64,000 bases of DNA. Origin: Chondrosia reniformis. Its lineage: Eukaryota; Porifera; Demospongiae; Chondrillida; Chondrillidae. How positions within the stretch are numbered: the first letter of the stretch is position 1; each line of letters starts with the position of its first letter. The stretch is taken from assembly GCA_947172415.1 (NCBI GenBank), contig OX359193.1, forward strand, positions 2,846,501-2,910,500. The letters are read 5' to 3'. Below the pieces are notes generated by a model, which saw nothing but the letters and a program-made list of their open reading frames with translations, was not told the origin of the DNA and did not search any database. Made by a program: the position numbers and the translations under genes. This document shows positions 11,901 to 23,900 of this stretch, in pieces.

Positions 11901-14900
11901 ACCCTTACCTTAGGTCTTCTTTTACTTTTTGAGAGTGCCTACTTGCTGTATGTAAAGTCGACTTCTGATGCAACCAACATAATTGTTAATTATAAAAGAA
12001 ATTTTTTATTACCAAATGTACTTTGTTTGCATATTACTATACAAATACACTACTCATCAGTGCAGTATGAATACAGTAAACAGCTGTAGAATGCTTACAA
12101 AATTACATTTATGTAAAATAGTATATTAATGGTACTCAGGGTGGACTTTGCAACTGGAAATTCGTCACAAATACCCTTCTCCTTCCTCCCTTTATCCACT
12201 GGGTTCAGTAACTTTGGTTTAAGATTGATAAGTAAAACCAATTTTGGCTTCACACATACATAATTATAAGTTAACATGTTTGTTATAATCGATGTTTGTT
12301 TGTTATAAACAGAAGGAATTGAATTTTTTGACAATCGTTCGTTATAACCCATTATTCGTTATGAGTGAGTTCGTTATAAGTGGAGTCAACTGTACTTATA
12401 AGTTTAAAGAATTGAATTTAATATTTCTGTAGCTAGCTGCTGACCCTAAAACCTTTTCTTAATTATACCACAATATATAATGTAATATTGTGCTTGTCAC
12501 TTCTGTATATATATATAGCTTGCACTGTATATATATATATAGGTGCACTATTACCCTGACCTTCATTTACCAGTAAGACAAAAAGATTCCTACAAGACTG
12601 TGAGAATTAGAGATCTCCCTGAAGCTATCAGTCGTTTAGAGGCCAAACTAGGTAAAAAAGTAACTTCTTGCAGGTTACTGTGCATAATGGATAATAAGAA
12701 ATCTGTTTAACAATGTAAATATGTTTTGTGTATTTACCGTAGAGGGTACTACTAGACATCTATATATAGAGTTTGTGTGTTTGTTTGTTACCCCTATACT
12801 CTGTCGTTTCTGGACGAAATGCAGTCTAACTCTCATATATTATTATGGAGTATCACTTGGGAAGTGACCTGAAGTATTTCATTTATGAAAATTCGCCGCT
12901 GCGGAGAAGAGTGTCCAGTCTCAAATTCCCGCAGTAAAGATGCCATGTTTTATCGTAAAGACGCCATTTTTATTATTATTCGTAACCGTGTAAATACTTC
13001 CATGCTGCACATTTTAACGGTTGTGCAATTACTTATCCCAAGGATGTGGAAGTTACTTGCATGCGTGGGAGATGCCGGGTTACAGTGCGCTGTAGTGGAG
13101 AAGCCCGCAGTAGTGTAAGTGTATAGTATGCAAGAGTAAGCCAATTAATGCATTTGCAAAAACAGCCTTTAAGTTGTATTTCACTCTTGTGTATGCCTGT
13201 AAAAGTCTTAAGAATTGAAGCATTCATTTGTGTGTGTGGCAGCTAATACTTTTTACAGTTGTTGCCTGGTTTGGTCTATTGGCCAATCTTTTAGTTTTTT
13301 CATCCATTTCCTGCATTTCTAACATTTGTAGCATCCCACATTACCCAGGATCCTGATGTACATTTTCTTATCTATATTCCTAAAGCTGATGAATATCCTT
13401 TAAAGATAGTCACTACTAAGGGTAAGCCATTTGTGAATGCTGTATATAGTCATTTGTCAGTAGAGATTTAAAATCTTATAGATTTAAATGTATTTATGAT
13501 TTTTAACTCCTTTTGAAATTATTCTTTAGCTTTCAACTATATTTAGTGGAATTGTTTTATTTTACATTTTTACTTTCTAATGAAGCCACTGCATAGTAGA
13601 CAGTGAAATGTCTTCAATTCTTTCCTATTAATTTTATTGTATGGTGCAGAATAAATTTATTGTATTTCAACCAAAGTATTAAAATAAATCATTGCTAATC
13701 TGTAATGACTCTAATGTGACTATAATGTTAAAAAAGTAATTCAAATTAAGCAAGTATTTCAAGTTTAAAAATCCGTGGGGCACCTGGCAACCCCAAACTC
13801 AAACTACTGACTGGTTCTTAGATGTCTGGTTCACTGATTCCAGTCGACGCTTGAGTAGTGTCAAGTTCAAGGCTATATCTTGTAGAAAACGTTTTTGCGC
13901 AGGCTTTACATTACATGGTATCAGAGAGTACTGCTATGTAGGGATGGTACCGGTTATTTCGTTTTCCCTGTACATTTGTATAAGAATGAAAATCCAAAAT
14001 AGGCTGAAAGTGCCTAAAAAAAGCTATGTATAGTTAACAAATATTTGGCCCATGCAAACTCAAACTAATTGCTGGTTCTCAGATATCTGGTAACCGTTTC
14101 TGGTAGTTGCTTGATTTCCGTCAATTCAAGGCCATATCTCGTAGAAAACGTTTTTGCCGAGTTTTACCTTACATAGTATTTGTAAAGGTGGTTTTTAAAT
14201 CTGTTCAATGTTCAATGCTAAGGAAGAGAAAGCTAAGTTTAAGGCTAGAACATGAAAGCCAGCCGAGCGTCTGCCATTTTCTGGACAGATATATATTCAG
14301 TACAAGTTACAATATACTAAGGTAATCTAATCTAATAAAATATAATATAAATAAATCTCGTCTCTGCCTTCTCCATCCGAGCCATCTGTGCCGTCTCCAT
14401 CCGAGCCTTCCCTGTCTGAGCTGTCTGTGTCTTCTCAATCTGAGCCTTCCCTGTCTGAGCCGTCTGTGCCTTCACCGTCCGAGCCATTTGTGTCTGACTC
14501 TGGGGCTGATTTCGTACCCAATTCTATAGGTTGCGCTTTCTCTTGGCCTAACTCAGACTCTGACTCCGAGCTTGTGCCAGACAATTCCACGTCAGCATCA
14601 AGCTCAGAGCCAAGCCCTGCAAGAGTCGCTGCTTTTGCATCTTCATACTTCCCGTCTATGGGCTCTTTGTAACGTTTGGCGGTCATGGTTTCATACTTGG
14701 CCATTGCTAGTCTGTTCTCCTCAGTGTTGGCCATCTCCACGATTACTTCAACCGGAATTTCGAGGCCTCCTTGAATGAGAGGCGACTTCCGATGGTGTCA
14801 TCAAGAACTTTCACCAAAACTCTTGCACCGTGCAGAATGGTGAAGTATGTCAGTCTAGAGATCTCTCGAGGCAAATGGCAGATTTGGTAAGGAAGCTTGG

Positions 14901-17900
14901 GAGTTGTTTCGTAGCGGCTATAGCATATCGATCATAGCGATTGTACTTGCTTATCTGGATCTGTATGTGTTCAATAGAAGTCTTACATTGCTAAATTTAA
15001 TACACAGTATTCATAAAAATGGAAATATGGCTCCAAGAAAGGACCTAAAAACAGAGTGGGAATAGTATAATAAAGTTTAGGGTATATAACTCATTTTAAA
15101 TTAAGGGATTTTTATTTAGATCTCCGTTTGGTAGAAAATGGGGGACAAAATCTGCATTTAAAATGCCATAGGACTATAGAAAAGCTATAGAAAATTTATA
15201 TTGAAACCAAGTGTTATATTGATAAAAATTATCAATTGGTCAGATCACTGTGAAACCGACATACATCATGGTACATGTATATGACAAACGTCTGGAGAAA
15301 TATTGCTTAATTAAAGATGCCAAATAATCAAGATACAGTGGGCCCTGGTTTAACCGACCTTGAGTTAACCGACAACCTTATTTCACCGAACGAATCGACT
15401 GAAACCGATCTAAATCATATACCCTGTAGGCCCTCGTATATCCAACTCGATTTATCCGTATCCGACAGTACCGTAAATCTTCTAAAAATTCGAAACTCTA
15501 ATTTTCACAAACATTTCGCGATCTTGCACTGAAACGCTCTAAAAATTCGAACTCTTCGCGAACTCTAAATTTCGGAAACGCCCTCTAATTTCGGCAACGC
15601 ACATGTAAAATGGGCACTGCTACCGCTTTCCTATCATGAACGTTCTCATCCTCGTCAAAGCACTCCAGGGGCTCCAAATCTCTTTGTAGCACATGATACT
15701 CACAAATAACGCATGATATCGCGACAAAGAACGAGCCAGAGGCAGCCATTTTGTACCTCCCTAAAATGGCGTCAGAACGCTTCTAATTTCGCAAGAAGTC
15801 TCTAATTTTCGCAAGACGCAAACAAAGGGGCTCATATTTCCTCCTAAACTTCAAAAAGTAAGAATTGAAAAGTCTCAAAAGTTCACGAATTTTTAGAAGA
15901 TTTACGGTATTTTCTGATACAGATTTAGGTATGTGTGTATTTTTTAACCTTTATTATCCGATAGTTGCGGTGTAGATTAAGAAAGTTTCAGAGAATGGCA
16001 GAAAAACGATTGACCGTCAGCAATATCCTTAAAGAATCGTCCTTGTAGAGGATTCCAACAGCACAAATAGAAGACTACCATGCCACAAGAAGATGAAACA
16101 AGCGTTTTTGACTATTCGTGCTTTATCTTATTATTATTTTGCAACCCTTTTTTATCTCACACTTGATTTATCTGACATTTTTGGTTGAAACAAACAGTGT
16201 CAGTTAAACCAGGCCCCACTGTGTAATGAAGAATGCAAGGTTACGATTGCACAATCTGGTGATGTATTGTGATATTTCTCTTGTGCGTCGCCAACAATCT
16301 CCTATGTCGCTCCATATATATTTAGGGAATCATGTGACTTTCCAAAAATGTCATCGTCTCGTTGCAATAGAAGATCATCTCTTTTGTGAACGGCCATGAC
16401 AAGTCAATGCTGTCCTACAAGAAGGAGCTACCGAATAAGCGAGTTATAGCGAAGGTTGGATAAAGCTGTGTACGTTCCCATTAAGTTTGAGGCAGAGTTG
16501 TCCCTATATTGATGCAAAAGAAATTCGTTTAGTCGACCGTATTAAAACTTTGGTAATTTAAGCCCTGTCTTCTCTTATGTTTTCTGTTCATATTTTACTT
16601 GTCCTTTGGAGTGTTTGTTGCGATCATTATGCCTTGTTGCCCCATTCCTGTATTACCGATGAAGACCTCCGGGTTGAAACGTCCAGATTTATGTTACTGA
16701 CAGTCAACGAGGCTTTATTCTTATCCATGTGTACATATAGTCGAATCTCATAACGAAATTGCTCATAGTGAATGTCTAAGTATAGTGAAGTACTTTGCTG
16801 GCTACACTCAACTACACTACAGAGTGGAAGTTACTGGCAAATATTCACCATTTTAATGACATCATAATCAGTCGAAGATTGCAAAACTAAAATGGTTTTA
16901 AAATATAAATCTAATTCCTAGTGCATGCTCCATAATAAGTACAGAAACTACAAATATTACATATTTTCTCCAAAAATAGTGGAGATGTAGGCATAGTACA
17001 AAAAGTACAAAACAACCAATGATGTTACACAGTGAAGCATTAGCTGTGCATGAATCATACAACCAAGGGTGTTGCAGCATATCCGTACATCTGGCAGCAT
17101 GTTGCATGGTGTGCTTACCACCAGAAAATTCATGATGTCTACTCTTATTCTTCCCATGTACATAGCTATATAGGAAGCCTTTGTCTATATCCTACTTTAC
17201 TATACTTACTTGCAGCATTTACACTTATTTCATTGCATGTCATTGTGTGGAGTATACATATTAGGAGGACTGCAGCTTCATCTGTCTCACTTCCTATGCC
17301 AATTTTGCCAGATGTAGGGATATGTTGCAACACCCTTCGTTGTATGATTCACACACGGATAATGCTTCACTGTATAACATCATTTCTTGTTTCTGTACTT
17401 TTGTGCCATCCCTACATCTTTACTATTTTTGTAGGAAATATTTAATATTTCTAGTAAGTAAATGTACTTTCTAAATCCTTTTAATTCAATATTGGACATT
17501 TTCTCTATATATTTGTATAGGATCGAAAATCTGAAATAGGCTGAAAACTGCCGAAAAAGGCTCATTATAGTTAAAAATAGACCAGCCATGCTGTAAACTG
17601 GCCTTTATGGCAAGTGACTGTGTTCCGCTGGCAAATGAACGAACTTTAAATATCCAACTATTGTTTTCTGCTTCATCTTCTTCATCTTCTTCGCACGCTG
17701 CGTTACAGTGTAACTAAAAAAGGAAATGAGCTTTTGGACTACTTGTTATGCAAGAAACCTCTACGTTGCATTCTTTTGTAAAAGTGAGAGTGATAACGTT
17801 ATCATTGAGCATAACACTTGGCCCAAGAGTCAAGGTTTCATAAATTCACCATTTTAATGCGGATAACTCTTCCCTCAAGAGGTCAAATAATATTAAAATG

Positions 17901-20900
17901 TCATGCAGCATTCAGGCTTACAAAACAACTCATCAGCCTATGTACAAGTGGTAGGAAGAGATGGTTGTTCTCAAGTTGTCACACTTATTTTATACGTCGA
18001 TATATGTATAATACGTGTTCATACGTAAATTTTGTAACACGTAATTTATACATCAATACATCTTTTTTGCAAATGGCGGCGTTCAGGAAGCTTTAGTTAA
18101 CGAAGCTTTTCCATCGTTATTTATAAAGTTCAAGACACTTAAGTGTCCTCAATCGTTAGTATTACGAATACATATATTAAATCCCAACGATGCGGCCAAG
18201 TAGTTCAAGTTAATTCGGGGGGCGGCAGCCCCACGAGTTTTTAAACTCGAAACACTTGTTGTAAATGTTTTTATTTACTTTATATATATATTATTATTAT
18301 ACCCTAATTAAACTTTATGATAATATGCCCATTCTGTATCTAGGTCCTTTCTTGGAGCCATATGAATTATTTAATTATTTAGATTATTTATTTAGATTAC
18401 TTTAGTATATTGTAACTTGTTCTGTTAATATATTGTAACTTGTACTGTATATATATATACAGTACAAGTTACAATATACTAAGGTAATCTAAATAAATAA
18501 ATAAATAATATAATATAAAATCAATAATTCATATGGCTCCAAGAAAGAAACAGAATGGGCATATCATCATAAAGTTTAGGGTATAAAACTCATTTTAAAA
18601 TAAAGGATTTTTCATTTAGGCCTCCGTTTGTTAGAAAACAGAGGACAAAGTCTGCATATAAAATGCCATAGGACTATAGAAAATCTATAGGAAATTTATA
18701 TTGAAACCAGGTGTTATATTGATAAAAAAATTCAATTGGTCAGATCATTTTGAAACCAACATATATCATGGTACATGTCTATGACAAACATCTGGCGAAA
18801 TTTTAATTAAAATTGCAAAATAATCCAGATATAATGAAGAATTCAAGGTTATGATTGTGCAATCTGGTGATGTATTATGATGTTTTTGTATTAATTGTGT
18901 CACCAACACCCTTGTATGTCGCTCCGTACATGCACACGTTGTGAATCTGTGACGTTACGCAACGTCACCTCATTGTTGCAAAAGAAGATCATCCTTTTGT
19001 GAACGGCTATGACAAGTCGACGCTCTCCTACGAGAAGGAGCTAACAAACAGGCGAGTTGTAAAGAAGGTAAGATAAAGCGTTTTTGTATACGTTCCCGTC
19101 AAGTTTGAGGCAGAGTATTCTTAGCTCCCTCACAAGGCAAATCAAATCTGCTGTGGTTATTGGCTGAGACGCCTTTAAGACTGGAACCTTTGTTGATATA
19201 TGGCATGCAGATGCATCATCTTCATTCTACACTAAGGTGTGAAAAGGTATTTGGTAGGCCATATGTTCTACCTTGCAATTGGATGATCTGTATCAACTAC
19301 TACTCTCTATGCAGTAGTTGAGAATTTCAAAGCCTGCAACAGTGTGACTAAAGTCTTGTACTCATACTGATTATCCTATGGGTCACTTGGATCTCTTTAA
19401 ATTTGTAACTTGCACTGCATGTGTAGCTAGTACTTGATTGTAATTTTAATATTGTATAGTCACTTGGCCCTCTTAAATTTGTAACTTGTACTGTGTAGTA
19501 CTTGATTGTAATTTTAATATTTTATACATTTGCCAGTAACTTTCACTGTGTAGTGTACTTGAGTGTAATTAGCCAGCAAATAACTTCACTATACTTAGAC
19601 ATTCTCAGTATGAGCAATTTCGTTATGAGATTATACTGTATGTACATTAATGAATAAGAATATATAGCCTTGTTGAACGTCAGTAACATAAAATTTACTA
19701 ATTCTGGAAGTTTCAACCCGGAGGTCTTCATCAGTAACATAGGAATGGGAATATCAAGTAGGAAATTTGTAAATTCATGTTGCTGACGCTCAACAAGGCT
19801 TTATTCTCATAATGATCGCAACAAACACTCCTTATTCCTACACATGGACAAAACATAAGAAGAGAAGACGGAGCTTAAATTACCAAAGTTTTAATACGGT
19901 CGACAAAACGAATTTCTTTTGCATCAATATAGGGACAATTCTGCCTTAAACTTAACGGGAACATATACAACAAATACGCTTTATCTAACCTTTGCTAGAA
20001 CTCGCTTATTCGGTAGCTCCTTCTCGTAGTAGACCATCGACTTGTCATAGCCGTTCACAAAAGGGATGGTCTTCTTTAGCAACGAGGCAGTGACGTTTTC
20101 GCAACATCAAATGATTCTCAAAATGTATGCGCAGGGACATACGTATGGAACGCGGAATGCGACAAAATTCACGAGTGAAATTTACAGTACGAAAACCGAG
20201 TTTCCAATCGATTTTCTAAACGATTTCGAAAACGATTGAATAATCGATTTTCTAAACGATTGTGTAATCGATTTCGTAAACGATTGTATAGTATAAATTT
20301 TGGAATCGCGACTGCAAAAGGAACAGCTGCATCAACTAACTTAGTGTAGTACGTGTATGCAAACAAAATGACCGCTCAAAGAGACAATATCACCAAAGAG
20401 CAGATTGAAAAAGCTAGAGAAGCCCTAGACATCCTCTCATCCCCTCTCATGTGATTGATTGAGATGAATTGATTATTAAATGTGATGATCAACTAGCACA
20501 AGTTTCCTGTGGCACATAACTATTACACATACAGACATAATCACATATTATTTGAATGAGTATTAGTAAAGGTTTTCGCTGCAATAAAATGGCTAAGTAG
20601 AGTCTCTTGTGTGTACCCATCCATAAGGTAATTAGTGCTATGAAATTCTTGTACAACTTCTTCTGTTAGGATCTCTGAAACCTCCTCTACAGTGACACGA
20701 TTGTCTTCTTCATGGAGAACGACTTCATTCCAATCAATTCCATACTGGTCCCAATGACACTGCAATGGATATATAGATAATTATATATATAAATAGATAC
20801 AGATACAATATCTACATAGATGCACCTCAATATCGATACATTCATTGTATAATTTGTGTTCAGATGTATAGTTGTGCAATATACCTCTGAAATTCCAGTA

Positions 20901-23900
20901 ACTGCCTCATGCATAGGGTCTGCAATATTCATTGCATGGAGTCCCAAAATCCAAAGCTGATTTGGAGTTCTGTTCCCCTCAGTTCGAAGTGGATGATTGG
21001 CCCAGCCATGTCTAAAGAGATCAAGTTGCTTCTGGATAACAGGAATAAATGACACGTGGAGTGCATACAAATCCATGGTGTCCTCATGATTTAACAAGCC
21101 AGCATCTTCCAAAAAGTAGAAAAAATGATAAAAAAGGGAAATGCACCCTGAAAAAAGGTCCCTCCACAAACGTTCAATTCTTTGGTTGTGTGTACTTATA
21201 CCTGTTATTACACTTCCTCTTCCAACTCCACGCTGTGAATGGTCCAGCATATACTGTGCAACAAGAACATTCTCTCCACCTCTGTCTGTTCTGACTCGTG
21301 AAGGTAGACCATACTCACTAACTGTAGAAAGAAAGGCAGACAATACTGTTGCACACCAGTTCTTGGTTGATGCCTTTAGAAAGGTGATCATCCGACTGTA
21401 TCCATCTATACCCCCATGAATAACAATTTGCCACCGTATCAGTTTATGATATCCATCCAGATGCCAAAGTGCATTTGGAGCAACCACTGAATAAGCCCGC
21501 CTACGCAAAAGTCTACAAACACGTGCTTCAACACCTGTCGGGTCCACGCTTCGTAATGACTCCCTTATTCTTTCTCTCTGCACATGTATTCCCTGACTTC
21601 TCAGCCTACCACGAATTGTCTTTTCTCCAATTAATGGATGTAACTCACACATATTCCCTATAGATTCATCTAATTCCAAATCAGTAAGTGGAGTAAAATT
21701 GCGACCAGACATTCCATACTTACTTAGTCGTCGTTCAATGGTTCTCCTACTACAACCAAACATACTAGCAATGTCTGCAATCTTGAATCCTTCATCTATA
21801 AGGAACCCTATTTGATCCTTTTGTATTGGTATTTCAGGGCGATCTCTTTTTCTCAAATATGTACTTTGCTGTAGGTCTGATTCCATTAATAGGAGAAGAT
21901 TTTGGATATTTGAGACAAGTAGACCTCCTTCTTCAGGTAGAAATTCCTCAATTAGGACTAAATATTGTAGCACTTGCTCACAAAAGCTTATTAGATCATT
22001 TCTGACGTCTTCACTACCAGCTTCATAATTTCTGAGTATACATTGGATTACAATCTCTACTAACTGAAGCACACATTCCTTTATTTCTTGGATTTCATCC
22101 ATGAAGCGTGTTTAAACAATCCAAACTATCCTGGCGGGTCTACTTGTAATGTGCGCATGCTCAGAAAAGGGAAATTCTAATCGACTGCAAAGTCGTTCGC
22201 AAATTCGTTTAGGTAATCGTTTACGAACTCATTTATGCAATCGTTTTGAAAATCGGTTTAAAAATCGGTATTCGTTTAGAAAATCGATTGGAAACTCGGT
22301 TTTCGTACTGTAGATTTCACTCGTGAATTTTGTCGCATTCCGCGTTCCATACATACAGAGTTTTGTTGGTGACGCAATATAAAACATCATAATACATCAC
22401 CAGATTGCACAATCATAACCTTGAATTCTTCATTATATCTTGATTATTTTGCAATTTTAATTAAACAAAATTTCGCCAGATGTTTGTCATAGACATGTAC
22501 CATGATATATGTTGGTTTCAAAGTGATCTGACCAATTGAATTTTTTATCAATATAACACCTGGTTTCAATATAAATTTCCTATAGATTTTCTATAGTCCT
22601 ATGGCATTTTATATGCAGACTTTGTCCTCTGTTTTCTACCAAACGGAGGCCTAAATAAAAAATCACTTTATTTATACCTAAACTTTATGATGATATGCCT
22701 ATTTTGTTTCTAGGTCGTTTCTTGGAGCCATATGAATTATATTAATTATATTAGATTGTATTAGATTAGATTACCTTAGTATATTGTAACTTGTACTGTA
22801 TAAATATATATATTCCTAATATGACTAATACATCTGCTTAACCATACACTTCTGCGGTTGGTCACACCAAGCTGAAGCAGGAATGGTGCGCCCGAATAGA
22901 GTCTAAACTTGTCTGCAGGTCTTCCTCACTAGATTCAATGAACACTAAATCATCTGTATATATACAAGAGGTGCACTATCCTTTCACTGCCTAAGACCTC
23001 ACCATTTTTGTTAGCCCTTAGTGCAGTCCCAATATTACCGTATAGCAAGAAACTTTGGCAGGCAATATATTTGGCGAAATTCCTGATTTTTGCATTGGGC
23101 GAGTTTTATATTTGGCGGATTGCCCCATAACTATGATGCAATCATTGGCTTAATTGTTTAAATGGACGAGGGTACTGTTACGTTTGAAATTGATAACTGC
23201 ATTTGCGAATTTGGCCAAAAATTAAATTTGGCAAGCTTGGAACTACTTGCAAAATTGCTATTTGGTATCAACCACGAACAAATAGGCTGAATAATATGGT
23301 GGACAGGATGCATCCTTACCTAAGCCCCCTTCCAACATTAAAAGGTCCAACCTTCACCTACTTTGACCTGATATTGGACATAATGGTATATCAGGAACAT
23401 CAATAAACTGTGGATATTACCCCTGCCCACTCATCTCCCCTGATGGGCAGGGATAATATCAGCTAATGGGCAGAACCTAAGTTTGCTTAATGGGAACTGG
23501 AGTCTTCTCCTAGCTACTCAAAAAGATGATCAAGCTATAGCCAACTGTTTCTTCCTTAGTAGGACTCATCAGTATGGCATACGATGGAAGTTTGAGTGGC
23601 TAGTCTGCTAATAAGAACTCCTGAATTAAAGCAAGAGATGCTTCTGCTTTCCTTATCAACAGATAAGGGGTACGGCCAAAAGTGTGGCTGACCAATAATA
23701 TAAAAATATATGGGGAACTTTATGATCTAATTAAAGCCGATCTTAAAGCAAAACAACATTGAACTCTCTTTTTCCATATTACGTTTTGTACAGGTACTAT
23801 TTCTGAATCAAATTCATTTCTTATTCAACAGTGGGGAGGACTTGTGGTTTATAACTCACCTAAAATGAATACATCCCAAAAGCATCATGACTTGCCAATG

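Larger units (their letters stand above)
18459..22799. mobile_element. Family A foldback element, complete, split by a DDE transposon
   Basis: The element starts ACAGTACAAGTTACAATATA at 18459 and ends with its reverse complement at 22799, both abutting (TA)n tracts. The left arm runs to about 19115; the right arm runs in reverse from 22799 to about 19700 and is interrupted by the 2.2-kb transposon at 20143-22352. Without that insert the element is ~2.13 kb. The middle (19115-19700) holds the segment that in copy 1 lies at 7600-8090. A hammerhead-like core lies on the minus strand at 19705-19737. No protein is encoded by the element itself, so it is non-autonomous or of an unknown type. Confidence 0.75.

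Noticed and set aside
16898-17445. Several frames on both strands of similar composition
   Set aside because: They mirror each other because the sequence is a palindrome; artefacts of the repeat.
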